Positions 23,758-34,869 of a stretch of DNA of 64,000 nt are shown here, one piece after another. The first letter of the stretch is position 1. Every line of letters begins with the position of its first letter. Origin of the DNA: Heterodera schachtii (Eukaryota; Nematoda; Chromadorea; Rhabditida; Heteroderidae). The stretch spans positions 23,943 to 87,942 of the forward strand of contig SIJG01000064.1 in assembly GCA_023374025.1 (NCBI GenBank), written 5' to 3'. The notes under the pieces were generated by a model, which did not search any database, was not told the origin of the DNA, and saw nothing but the letters and a program-made list of their open reading frames with translations. A program made the translations under genes and the position numbers.

Positions 23758-24225
23758 AATTGTTTTTTATGTAAGAAAAATCGCGAAATATGTAAATAAT
23801 GTATAAAAATTCTAAAATATGTAAGACATATGACAAAAGCCCAAAATATGTACCAATTTTAGGGATACATTTAAAAACAAAAATTTTTAATTCTTCACAA
23901 AAATTATCTCAAAAAAATGACCAAAATAGGTTTAGTAATCACATTTTAATATTTCACAAATTAAATTTTGATATATCATTTTTTGAAAAAAAAAATCGAT
24001 TTTAATGATACTTTTTCAAATTTTTTTTTAAATTTTTCACAAAAAATTTCTGTAAATTCTCAAAAATCCTCAAAATATGTTAAAAAATGAAAATATGTAC
24101 GAAAAATTGCGAAATATGTACGAAAAAGTCCAAAATATATATAAAAATATGTACATATGTAATATGTAGAAAAATCCCAAAATATGTAAAAATATGTAAA
24201 TAAAAGTCCCAACTTTTGTTCGCAA
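23758..24225. repeat. ATATGTA-iterated patch
   Basis: The word AAATATGTA occurs about ten times, spaced irregularly by 15-40 bp and usually followed by cgaaaaa, taaaaat or agacat. Most lie at the two edges (23790-23850 and 24075-24210). Looks like the ends of an AT-rich repetitive element; not coding. Confidence 0.5.
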
Positions 24226-24231
24226 ACCCAA

Positions 24232-24294
24232 AAAAGAAAGTGTTTTTCCTACTGTTTAGAGCATGGAGAATCCAGGAAAAAAATATGTATTTAC
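24232..24294. repeat. Copy of the word at 7465-7530
   Basis: AGAAAGTGTTTTTCCTACTG followed by TTTAGAGCATGGAGAATCCA matches 7465-7530 with a few changes, same orientation. Confidence 0.7.
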
Positions 24295-24764
24295 ATAAAA
24301 TTCAAACTCTACTCATTAAGAATTTTCAAATAAAAAAAAATATTTCAAATTTTCATTAATTAACAAAAAATTTAAATGCAAATATTTGTTCTTTAATTTT
24401 AGAAACAATTTATATAATTAAATTTTTTCTTTTTGAATTAATTTTGAACTTTGTTTTTTCTTTATTTCATTAGTTTAATATTAAAATTGTTATGACGAAA
24501 TCAAATAAAAATGATAACTTCACAATTAAAAAATAAATAAATAAAAAAAATTTTGAATTAATTAACACATTATAAAGTCTGCGATTATGAAGTTGCAATT
24601 GCATTTATGAATGTAAATATTCTTAATTATAATTTTATATTAAATTAAAAGGGTTTGATTTTATTTTTTTAATATAATTTTAGTATTCTCAAATAAATGA
24701 AATAAATAACATTCAAAAAAATATGGATATTATATATTATTTTTATTTAGAATAATCTCATCGG

Positions 24765-25060
24765 TTGGAGGCCGCGAAGCGGCCGAGAATGCCCAACAAA
24801 TTTAGAAACGGGCGCGAAGCGCCCTTCAGAGCTCAACAAAATTTGGAAAACGGGCTCGAAGCGCCCATTCGAGGCCGCGAAGCGGCCTAAAAATCACCAA
24901 ATTTAAACAATATTCCCCCGTGGTTGTACCTAATCCACCCGTGGTAAACCGTTGGGATAATCTCTCCCTATAAGTCATGATCAGGCCTAGGTAGCGAAGC
25001 TCAAGAAGCGCGAAGCGCTTTATCCCATGACCAGACCCGACGGTTCACGCACCCGCTAGT
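24765..25060. repeat. Cluster of GCGAAGC mini-hairpins
   Basis: GC-rich patch in AT-rich DNA. Short hairpins with a GAA triloop: GGCCGCGAAGCGGCC (24771), GGGCGCGAAGCGCCC (24810), GGGCTCGAAGCGCCC (24854, one mispair), GGCCGCGAAGCGGCC (24876) and AGCGCGAAGCGCT (25007), spaced by spacers of similar wording (CAACAAATTTAGAAAC, CAACAAAATTTGGAAAAC). The stems change while pairing is kept. Downstream are CCCGTGGTTGTACC and CCCGTGGTAAACCG. d(GCGAAGC) is known as an unusually stable DNA hairpin. Confidence 0.8.
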
Positions 25061-25124
25061 TAAATAAAATAAATTTACTTTGATTTAAAAGTTAATTTTT
25101 TTGAATATTGGTTATAGCTTTAAC

Positions 25125-25657
25125 CAGGGCGGCCAAGTTTTTTTTCAAAAAAGACAAACGAGGCTAAAACAAAGATTTTGACCCCAAAAAAAATATTTTT
25201 TCTAAAACCGATAGTAGCGCGAAGGAAACGCAATAAAAAATGAAAAACGACTTAAAACAACATTTTATTAGCGTAAAAAGATGAAATGCGAATTGCTAAC
25301 AGACTTTGTCTAAAAAAAAGTGACTGTTTTTAAGGTAGTTTGGGCAGTTACACTATTTGTTAACAGATTTTCACCAAAAATGACCAATTTTTACGATTTT
25401 AAGCCATTTTCTTAAGAAAAAAAAAAAGTTTTTGGGGGCCGGCGGTGCCGAAAAGCGCCGCCGGAAAAATTTTTTGAAATTGGGGCTTTTTGTAGCATTT
25501 TTATCAGCGAAATAAATAATTAAGCACAAAAAAACTAAAAAAGTTTGAGGAAGCCTAAAATAAAGGACAATCTTTAAAAAAAGGACATTTTTAATTTCAA
25601 AGATCCGGCCACTCCAAAAAAGACCAATCTTTAAAAAAAGGACACTTGGCCGCCCTG
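25125..25657. mobile_element. Complete non-autonomous hAT element (533 bp)
   Basis: Terminal inverted repeats CAGGGCGGCCAAGT match exactly at both ends and the 8-bp target duplication GCTTTAAC is perfect (25117-25124 and 25658-25665). CAGGG-type ends with 8-bp duplications are the hAT signature. Subterminal word TTTAAAAAAAGGACA is repeated three times near the right end, a likely transposase-binding region. The GC-rich hairpin shared with other elements lies at 25439-25464 (loop altered). A minus frame (25371-25673) runs over the whole element and off its end, so it is not a gene. Confidence 0.9.
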
Positions 25658-25929
25658 GCTTTAACACTAACAAACTTTTTGTCAGTCATGAGTTTTATAG
25701 AGGTTAACGTTTTCTTTTTGAATTTACAGTTATATAAAAATAAATTTTTTAAAAAAATAATAAAATACTTTAATTTTTTATAAGAAAAAAGACATTAAAA
25801 TAAAATTTATTCAGAAAGAAAAAGTAAATCACAATTTTTATAAAAGAAAAATTGAAAAAAACTCACATTCAGAAAATACAAGACCGCTTTTTTCTCCATG
25901 AGAATAAAAAAGATATGAATAAAATGTAG

Positions 25930-27215
25930 AAACAATTTGTGGCAAAGAAAAGCTCGGCCGGCGCTGACGGCTAGGGGGTCTGTGCGCGGGAGTTTCTCTC
26001 CCGTCCCTTCGGCCCAATTCACTCAAATTGCTGAAACTTTGTTGCCGTCGGGTCCGGGCCCAAGGGAGTGAACTGGGGAGGGGGTGGGGAGGACAAACAA
26101 GATGGGGTTGGCTGTTGTTGCTGTAACGGCACCACCGACTTTTTGAAGAGCTGTCGGCGCTCCCGGTTGAGGTTCGGGAGAAGATTTGGACTTCCGGCCG
26201 CGAACTGCGTCAACCGCCGGGAACTGGCTCCCGTCCTTTTGCTGCTGCTCCGCGGGAGATTGTCCCCCGCTTCGATTCTCGGGGCTTTGGCTCCCCTTTG
26301 GTCACTTCGTTCCCGAGCGAATTTTCCCCCCTTATTTTCCCTTTGACCCCTTTCAACACTTTTCCGACAAAATGTTTATTGATGATAATGATGAAGCAAA
26401 AAATGGTCAAAAATTGGTTGTTGATTATAGGCAAGATGTTGATGGATTATATGGTGGAAAAATTGGAGGAAGAGAAGGGCGATAAGGATTATGTTGAGGG
26501 GGTCAAAAATTGGGGATGATTCAGCAAAAAGAAGATGATGAGAAATTGGACAAGTCAAAAAGCGGAGCGAAAAATGTGAAGACTGAACTGGTGGAGAGAG
26601 AAAATTGGACGATAAACAATACTTAAGTACCAAACAATTTTCCCCCTGGGGGGGGGCAAAGATTAAGATGCAAAAAGCGACGCCGAAGGGTACAAAAATC
26701 GGCGGGGAGAGAAATGCCAAAACAAAGGGAAAAAGAGATGAATGAATGGCCAAATGGAAAAATGTGATCTGAGAAAGTGTGAACAAAGGGACAAAAAATT
26801 CGGAGGCAGATGTGAATGGCAGAAAAATTGAAAAGAAAAGGCAAATGGTGGAGTTGAAGAAAACATTATGTAAATGAGAAAAATGAAAAGAAATGGAAAG
26901 TTTAAATAAAAAGAGAAATAAAGAGGGGTGAAAATGTTGACAAATATAAAAATGGATCGCTTAACATGGCAATGGCCCTTATCCGGGAATGTCCCCTCCG
27001 GATTTCCTGATCAACGTCGTCCTCCCCGGCGCTTCTTCGCTCCTTTGTTCGGGTCCCGCGGTTGGGCGGGGGGGTGGCTGAAGATCCCCCCGGCCCACTC
27101 ATTTTCCTCCTCCTCTGACAGTTCCCTCGCCGTGCCGTCGGCGTTGAAGACCAAAATGCCGCTTCTTCCTCCTGTGGCACTCTCGTCGGCAACGAAATTG
27201 CCGACACAATTATTT
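25930..27215 (-). pseudogene. GC-rich island, candidate remnant of a minus-strand gene
   Basis: About 1.3 kb near 50% GC in ~20% GC surroundings. On minus, 27205-26990 reads GNFVADESATGGRSGILVF and then NADGTARELSEEEENEWAGG and a basic tail PRDPNKGAKKRRGGRR. Further on, 26434-26210 reads KGEPKPRESKRGTISRG, and after a one-base shift 26213-26019 gives NLLPNLNRERRQLFKKS, VPLQQQQPTPS and a stop after KFQQFE. These look like low-complexity, charged protein but I recognise no family. There is no acceptor upstream of 27205. Plus-strand frames (26068-26346, 26928-27218) overlap and cannot be excluded. Likely decayed, possibly of foreign composition. Confidence 0.3.
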
Positions 27216-27219
27216 TAAT

Positions 27220-29520
27220 AAATTTTATATGTATAAATATATGCCAATGTAATTTTCAAATATTCCTTTAGTTGAAAATATTTAAAAATAAAAAATTTCA
27301 GCCATTTATTTTCTAAGAAATTAAAAAAAAGTCTTTGTAATCCAATATAATCATATTATTTTTTACTTTGAAGGATTATTAACTTTATTAACTTTTTCGT
27401 TAATTTCCTTTCAATGTTTTATTTAGTTCTATTAATATGCTAATTATGAATGATATTTTTTATTTATTATTCAATTTTAAACTGTCTTTATACATTTTTA
27501 AACATTTACATGAATACATTTTCTATTATGAATATTCTGTCTCTTCAGCTGATATGAAAGCTAAAGGAGAAAGATAAACAATATATCAATTGGTTTATGT
27601 AATAATAAATTATAAAGAAATGATTAAAAAAAAGATATATTAAAGAAAATTTAATTTTACGAATTATGAAAAAATTCGCATATTTTTTATTAAAAATTTA
27701 AAAAATAAACAACTAAAATAATAGCCATCACTATTCAAATTTGAATATAAAAAGCGACTTAAATACATTTTATATAAGCTAATACTATAACTCGATATTG
27801 AAAGTAATTAAAAAGTTTAAGCATAAATTATTTTTTTAAATATTTTTGATGAAAAAGATAAAATATTATTTAAAAAACCTTGTAATTTTTAAGCATATTG
27901 TTGAATTTTATTGCAATTAAAAATGCTTATTATATTATTTTCTTAATGAATTAAAATTATATGTGATAAGATTAAATGTTTTTGGTTTGCCGATAAAGTC
28001 GATTAACTTGATCAACAAAAAAAATCGATAATTTATATAAGAATATTATCTACTATGATAATTTAGCTTTTATTTATATTTTTCTGTTCTTTTACTAATT
28101 TTTAATTCTTTAAATACTTCTAATAATAATAATAATAATAAATTTTGTGTGAAATATTTATTTAGTGCAAATATTTAGGTTAACAAATATTAGTGATAAA
28201 TTATAAATATGAATTTACCCGAGTTTAATCTTTATGGATTTTTTTACAGTTGATTATATTAAGCATAGAATAAATTTCCTTTTTTGTTGCTGAGTTATAT
28301 CTTTGTGTATTTTCTTTATATACAACAAAAATGGTTATTTCTTATTTCTTATTATTATATTATACAATATAATGCTTTGTAAATATATTTTTTAAATTAC
28401 TGCTAAAACTTTATGGTAATACTTTTATTTAATATTTTTTCATCAGTTTTCTCGATTTCGCGCAACGTATAGTTTCCAATTTCGATGTTGTCATTTCATT
28501 TTTTAATTCATTTAACTTAGTGTTTTTTATAATTTCAATATTCATTTAAAAAAAATTGCATATTTGGGGATTAACTGGGCTTTATGTGTAAATTTTCTTT
28601 ATTAATAACATTTTTTTAAATATTTGTTTTTGTTAATTTTTTAGTTGCTTATTTGTCGCCTTTTAAATTTATTCAAAAAATTTTGCGAATTTTAATCTTT
28701 GGCTCAAAGCGAAAGTAAATTAATTATTGGAAATATTTTTTAATTAAAATTCAAATTAAATAAATTATTTAATATGTAATTTATTCAAACATCCACAATT
28801 TCTTCATTATGTTTTATTACTAATATCTAATTAGCTCATTTATTTCTCTTTAATAAATATTTCAATTATTTTGTAATATTTGAATATTTGTAATTAAGTT
28901 AATTTTATAAATTAGAAATAAAAAAATATCTTTTTAATAAATTAATTATTAATCTATTTTATTACATATATGTTTAGCATTTCCGTAAAGTTTTTCAATT
29001 TAGCCGTCGTTTTAAACCAATATAATTAAATTTTATTTCTTTTTCTCCCTTTCATTTCATTTTTTCAAAAAGATACCAATAATATTTAAAATTAAAATTT
29101 TCTGCGAAAACATTAAAAGTAAAATTGTGAAAAACTTTTAAAAAATGCCCAAGAAAAATAAAAAATTAACAAAAATATTTTTTTTTAAAAATTTGAATGA
29201 AAAAATAAATAAACTTTTTGCACATAAATACAATTAATTCTCAAAAATATTTTTAAATATCAATTAAAATTTTATTTTAACTGTTGAATTGAATTGAATG
29301 TTAAAAATAGCAGAAAAACAAATATAATCTGAACGATCATACTGGAGCACGAATAGAGAAATTGCTACAAGAATTCTAAGGAAAGATAATTTTCAAACAT
29401 AATTTAAATATATCAAACTAAAAACAATTTTAAATTTTCTAGAAAAATTTTACCAACCCCCTAGGAATTTTTTCGAAAATTTTCCCGATTTCAAGTATTT
29501 TTGACTTTCCAGATCACCAT
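27220..29520. other. AT-rich spacer
   Basis: No gene seen. 27838-27930 is repeated at 57674-57762. A (TAA)n microsatellite of seven units is at about 28122-28143. Confidence 0.6.
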
Positions 29521-29523
29521 GAG

Positions 29524-29585
29524 GGAGGGAGTGATCTAATCAAGTTAGTCCAAAAGACTTTTTTGTTCATCATCAAAAGTTGCTT
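29524..29585. repeat. Dispersed repeat, copy 1
   Basis: GGAGTGATCTAATCAAGTTA followed by AGACTTTTTTGTTCATCATC matches 34729-34790 at most positions, same orientation. The frames beside it (29584-29874 minus, 29642-29881 plus) are antisense to each other; neither shows a domain. Confidence 0.65.
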
Positions 29586-30202
29586 AGCAGAAAAATTTTT
29601 TTAATTTTATATCAATAAAAAAGTGAGTTATTCGTGCATACATGTTTTGGTGCATTACTTTTGTCCCACCAAAAAGAGTCATGAGCGATTTTCTCGACGG
29701 CAAAAAAATTAATCGGGACAGTTTTTGGGTATTCATTAGTACATTATTTATTGTTTCTTTGGGCATAAATTTGACATTTTTAACGCCATTTCTTTTTGAG
29801 AAAATTGACTTTTTCGAAAAAAAAATTTTTGGTACAATACTTTTGACCGTGAGTGTAATTCTTTTATCAAACAATAAATAATAATGTGATACAAAATATT
29901 TTATTAATCAAAATAAAATATTTAAAAGAAAATATATACATAACTTCGCCAAAAATGAATTAAATTTTATAAGCAAGTTTTCTTTGACATTTTATTTTAA
30001 AATTAACCATTAAATTCTTCAAATATTATGATAAAAATTATGGATTGAAAAGCTAATTCCTCAGTCGTCCATACCAATTCATATTTTAAATACATTATAT
30101 ATTTCTTTTAAATATAATTAATATTAATAATAATTTTAAATAATAATAATAAAAATGATGAAGTACTTACTGTTAAAAGCAAATAATCAAATTCATTTAA
30201 AT

Positions 30203-31166
30203 CAGAGGTCGCATCGAAAATTTCCCGAAATAAGTACATCGCTGGACAAAAATAAGTTTTAGGGGCCAAAAATAAGTACATTTTTTAAAAACATTATTTT
30301 GAGGCTTTATCTCTCATTTTATTCAACAATATCGGCATAAGCAACATATTTTTGCTTTATCTCTCATTTTATTCAACAATATCGGCATAAGCAACATATT
30401 TTTCGCCGCCTACTATTTTTCTGAGCAATTCCGGCTTCGAAATGAGAAATTTATACATTTCCGAAAATCGATTTTAACAAGTTTGTGGAAAACATATCTA
30501 AGCAATTTGTAAATTTCAGTGCATTTAGAGTCAAAAAATCAGATTTTTAACAATTTTTTTGGCGCATTTTTCCTAGAAATTTTTTGGGTATGGGTGAAGG
30601 AAGAGAGTCCGGCGGTGCCGATAGGCGCCGCCGAGGAAATTTTTTGAAACTTTTGCTCTCTTTCTTAGCAAATTGTGCCCAAAAAATGACCAAATTTCTA
30701 TATGAAAACCAAATTTTGCAGAGAAACCGCTGAGAACCTTTCGAATGTTTATAAATTTAGCTCGCAAATTCTGTTTGTGTTTTTCCGATCTTTGGTGTAC
30801 TGGAATTGCTGCCTTTCCCATCGATTCCAAATTAATATCAAAACTGCACGGCACACAATACGCATATTCATCGCCCTTTTTGCTCCTTTTTATGGCCTGA
30901 AATTGGCGCTCATAATCAGCGTGAAATTTCTGTTTGCGCTTTGGTGGAGCCATTAATAATAATAATCTAAGCTAAAAAGTTATATAGTACATAGGTCTTC
31001 GGATGAAAATTTTCAATAAATTAAAATAAAAACGCTTCATAAAATTTTTTATTTCAAAATAGACATTCAATTGAATTTTCTCTTAAATCTAAAAAATAAG
31101 ACAAAAATAAGTACATTGAGCTCAAATCAGTACATTTCTTAAAAATAAGTACAAATGCGACCTCTG
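30203..31166 (-). mobile_element. hAT-like element A (964 bp), perfect TSD
   Basis: Ends CAGAGGTCGCAT / inverted CAGAGGTCGCAT are identical and the target duplication ATTTAAAT (30195-30202 and 31167-31174) is perfect. Inside are a 50-bp tandem duplication (about 30303-30402), the GC-rich hairpin at 30609-30633 and a zinc-finger reading frame on minus. Copy B lies inverted 333 bp to the right. The catalytic core is absent, so it is non-autonomous. Confidence 0.9.
30573..30953 (-). CDS. Zinc-finger N-terminal exon of a hAT-type transposase, element A
   Basis: 126 codons starting MAPPKRKQKFHADYERQF. Residues ~33-60 hold Y-C-V-P-C, then H-Q-R-S-E-K-H, a C2H2/BED-like finger spaced as in the DNA-binding N-terminus of hAT transposases and related domesticated proteins. 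The C-terminal third (after about residue 80) is read through the repeat's GC-rich hairpin (GGAYRHRRT) and is unlikely to be real protein, so the true exon probably ends near FINIRK. No DDE/RNase H-like domain or hAT dimerisation region follows within the element. The same frame is kept in element B with only a few changes (Q/E at residue 17, L/P in the hairpin part, one L/P near the end), which suggests recent movement or some constraint. If expressed, it could bind element ends without catalysing transposition. Confidence 0.5.
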   Translation of the reverse strand: MAPPKRKQKFHADYERQFQAIKRSKKGDEYAYCVPCSFDINLESMGKAAIPVHQRSEKHKQNLRAKFINIRKVLSGFSAKFGFHIEIWSFFGHNLLRKRAKVSKNFLGGAYRHRRTLFLHPYPKNF

Positions 31167-31499
31167 ATTTAAATAGCTCTTAGAAATCAAGGAATGAAAC
31201 AAAAAGAAAAAAAATTAAAGATGAATAATTTTTGAGATAAAAATGAAAAAGTGAAGATATTTTGAAAAATACTTTAGAAAAATAAAAGATTGGCTTCACA
31301 AATAAATGCGTTATTAATTTATTATTTATGAAAATTAATTTTTACTCAAAGATATATTATATCTGTTCTCGGAATTTAAAAACAAAATTCAAAACCAAAA
31401 CTGTAATTCTTCATTTAAGTCACCCAAATCAACTAGAAGAAATGTTTATATTAATTGTTAATTCTAAGTATCAGTATCACAAATGAAGTCATTTTTAAC

Positions 31500-32522
31500 C
31501 AGAGGTCGCATTTGTACTTATTTTTAAGAAATGTACTGATTTGGAGGGATCGAATCTTAAGAATATAAAATGTACTTATTTTTAAGAAATGTACTGATTT
31601 GAGCTCAATGTACTTATTTTTGTCTTATTTTTGAGATTTAAGAGAAAATTCAATTTGAATGTCTATTTTGAAATAAAAAATTTTATGAAGCGTTTTTATT
31701 TTAATTTATTGAAAATTTTCATCCAAAGACCTATGTACTATATAACTTTTTAGCTTAGATTATTATTATTAATGGCTCCACCAAAGCGCAAACAGAAATT
31801 TCACGCTGATTATGAGCGCGAATTTCAGGCCATAAAAAGGAGCAAAAAGGGCGATGAATATGCGTATTGTGTGCCGTGCAGTTTTGATATTAATTTGGAA
31901 TCGATGGGAAAGGCAGCAATTCCAGTACACCAAAGATCGGAAAAACACAAACAGAATTTGCGAGCTAAATTTATAAACATTCGAAAGGTTCTCAGCGGTT
32001 TCTCTGCAAAATTTGGTTTTCATATAGAAATTTGGTCATTTTTTGGGCACAATTTGCTAAGAAAGAGAGCAAAAGTTTCAAAAAATTTCCCCGGCGGCGC
32101 CTATCGGCACCGCCGGACTCTCTTCCCTCACCCATACCCAAAAAATTTCTAGGAAAAATGCGCCAAAAAAATTGTTAAAAATCTGATTTTTTGACTCTAA
32201 ATGCACTGAAATTTACAAATTGCTTAGATATGTTTTCCACAAACTTGTTAAAATCGATTTTCGGAAATGTATAAATTTCTCATTTCGAAGCCGGAATTGC
32301 TCAGAAAAATAGTAGGCGGCGAAAAATATGTTGCTTATGCCGATATTGTTGAATAAAATGAGAGATAAAGCAAAAATATGTTGCTTATGCCGATATTGTT
32401 GAATAAAATGAGAGATAAAGCCTCAAAATAATGTTTTTAAAAAATGTACTTATTTTTGGCCCCTAAAACTTATTTTTGTCCAGCGATGTACTTATTTCGG
32501 GAAATTTTCGATGCGACCTCTG
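31500..32522 (+). mobile_element. hAT-like element B (1023 bp), inverted relative to A, perfect TSD
   Basis: Starts CAGAGGTCGCATTTG and ends with the inverted CAGAGGTCGCATC; target duplication TTTTTAAC is perfect (31492-31499, 32523-32530). Sequence is nearly identical to element A inverted, plus a ~59-bp partial tandem duplication near its left end (AAATGTACTGATTTG occurs twice). Different target duplications show A and B inserted independently. Hairpin at 32091-32116; 50-bp tandem pair at about 32323-32422. Confidence 0.9.
31772..32152 (+). CDS. Zinc-finger N-terminal exon of a hAT-type transposase, element B
   Basis: Counterpart of the frame in element A: MAPPKRKQKFHADYEREF, then the YCVPC ... 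HQRSEKH finger, and a hairpin-derived tail (GGAYRHRRT). It starts 272 bp inside the element's left end. 126 codons, far shorter than a full hAT transposase of about 500-700 residues, and nothing resembling the catalytic part follows. Conservation of the frame between the two copies is visible directly, but it is not proof of function because the two DNA copies are almost identical overall. Confidence 0.5.
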   Translation: MAPPKRKQKFHADYEREFQAIKRSKKGDEYAYCVPCSFDINLESMGKAAIPVHQRSEKHKQNLRAKFINIRKVLSGFSAKFGFHIEIWSFFGHNLLRKRAKVSKNFPGGAYRHRRTLFPHPYPKNF

Positions 32523-32530
32523 TTTTTAAC

Positions 32531-34560
32531 TCATTACCTTTTGCTTGAATTAGGAAGAGTTATTAATGGTTGATTTTAATTATTAAAAATACTTTTGAAT
32601 AAAATATATAATATTTTTTTTAAATTGTTACAAAACAAATTGAATGTCTGGTGTTACTGACTTTCAAAATCGTTTTGAAAAATTTTTATATAAATTAATT
32701 ATTTAATAAATAATAAATTTCGATTTATAAATTAAATTCAAACAGAAATTAAAAGATATTTATTGAAAGAAAAAAATAATAATCTAATTATTTCTGTGAA
32801 TAAATAAACTTGAAAAGGAAGTAATTTAAAGTTTTGTTTTACAACAATTTTAGTATTTTAATAGTATTTAAAAAACTATAATGGTAATATTGATTTAAAT
32901 GACAACAATTTTTCAATTTTCATGCCTCCTTATTAATTATATTTTTTAAATTTATCAATATTTGATTTGGAAAGTTCTTTAAAAATAAAATATATTTCTG
33001 AAATAATTTATGGAAATTTATTATTATTGATAATTTAAATCTGACATTAATTTAATAGATAGCTTTAGAGAATTTTTTTATATTAATTTATACCTAGCTA
33101 TTTTATATTTTTAGGATTATTTATTTAAAATTTCATAGAAAACTGCAATGGTAAAGGTCATCTTTTAAAATTAATATGAAAATATAGGTTTTATTATGCC
33201 AGATATTTCTTAGAATTCAATTTAATAAATATCAGATTCATTTGGATTATAAAATAAGGAATAAAATTTACTATTCAAAATTATGAAAAAAAATTAACCG
33301 TCTCGTACAAACAAAAAAATAAAGAAAAATTAGAAAACCAAAAAATATACAACATAAATTAATAAAATATAGGAGAAGATAATTTATTTAAATCTATCAA
33401 CTTAATAAAATAGATTAAATTTAAAGCAGCTTAACGGCAAAAGAAATCAAAATTTTACAATGTAAAACCAGAAAAAATATAAACACCAGGATTTTTTAGC
33501 CATAACATTTATGAAAACCAATGAAATTTTTTGAAATATTTGTTTATAAATTATACAAGAGAATCAAATTTTGAAATTGAGCCAAACTGATTTATTTATT
33601 TGCAAATCTAAGAATGCTATGTTTATCTTTAAAATTTCTTGAAAAAACAAATAAAACTTATTGGTTGAAATAAAATAAAAAAAACAAAATATTGTATGAT
33701 TTAAATTTATTAAAAGTTAGCCACCAAATTTTATCGCATAATTTTTTTTTAAATTAATTATGTTCATTTCTCATTTTCATTTACCAAAAAAAGTAATTTA
33801 TAAATAAATATGTTTTATTACTAATTTTCTTTGTGGTTGCTCTGGATCGGGAATGTTAAATGAAGATATACATAGAAATAAAAAATTTTATATTTTTTAT
33901 AATGGTTAAAATTTATTATTTTCCATAAGTGAAATTGAATTAATAAATTAAGAAGAAAATTAAAACAAAAAAATTTAAAACATAAAATGATCATTAAAAT
34001 TAATGTAAAATATATTTTATATGCTTGTTTTTGAATTTGTTTTTCTTATATTTTAACAAAATACGAAAAACTAAATATTTTCTGATTTGCAAAAAAAAAT
34101 AAAACCTAAATTTAAAAAAAAAAAAAACTATTTTTAATGATAATTCATTTTTAAACAATTCATACTTAAAATTAATATAATAAAATAATAAATATAAAAC
34201 TATAGAGATTCTACCCATTCCGAAAACAAAAATAATATGAAATTGTTCAAAGAATAAGGATATTTAAATTTATAACTTTATATTAATTAATGTATGTTGT
34301 TTACATTTAATCAACGAAAACTAAAAAATAATTAATAATTCATTCTTTAAAAATTTATGAATATCTATTAAATAATTGCTTATTGGTAAAAAAAAATGAA
34401 TGAGTAAATTTTTTATTTATAATTTCAAATAATAATTATCAATTTATGAATTTTTACATTTAAATAAAATATATATTTGATTAATTATTATTAAACGATT
34501 TCTTTGACATTATTTTGTCGTCATTTATAAATATTCTAATGAAAAATAATTGCTTTTTAA
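32531..34560. other. AT-rich spacer
   Basis: No gene seen; the minus frame 34000-34218 is Lys/Phe/Tyr-rich by composition only. Confidence 0.6.
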
Positions 34561-34575
34561 TATAAAATTTATGTA

Positions 34576-34869
34576 CAGTGGTGGAAAAAAGTCTTGATTC
34601 AAAGTGATAAAATTTGTAAAATTTAAATTTTGCTTGTTTAACTCGACTTATTATTTTTCTTTTTGTATAATTATTACCCTCCAATGTATGCGAAAATTCC
34701 CCGATTAACAGTGGTGTCTCGATAACCAGGAGGAGTGATCTGACCAAGTTAGTGTAAGAGACTTTTTTGATCAGTATCAAAAGTTATGTAAGTAGGAATT
34801 ATTTCAAAATTTTGGGTAAGCTGTGAAATAGTTTTTCAAGTGTGAGTTAATACTTTTTTCCGTCCTTTT
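34576..34869. mobile_element. Possible Tc1/mariner-type remnant
   Basis: Left edge TA-CAGTGGTGGAAAAAAGTC resembles Tc1/mariner ends inserted at TA; the right edge, inverted, is GGACGGAAAAAAGTATTAA (34847-34866), an imperfect match with no adjacent TA. Internal 34729-34790 is the dispersed repeat also at 29524-29585. The word CTGCTGTGGAAAAAAGTTAA at about 51605 may be another solitary end. The minus frame 34481-34780 shows no transposase motif. Confidence 0.35.

Noticed and set aside
28122..28143. CRISPR-like or satellite array
   Set aside because: It is a short TAA microsatellite; no CRISPR-type repeat-spacer array exists in the window.
29584..29881. Antisense pair of ORFs (96 and 79 codons) next to a dispersed repeat
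   Set aside because: Looked for Tc1/mariner transposase motifs; none convincing on either strand.
30702..32023. ORFs antisense to the zinc-finger frames (84 codons in each element)
   Set aside because: Exact antisense shadows of the zinc-finger frames; hydrophobic by complementarity.
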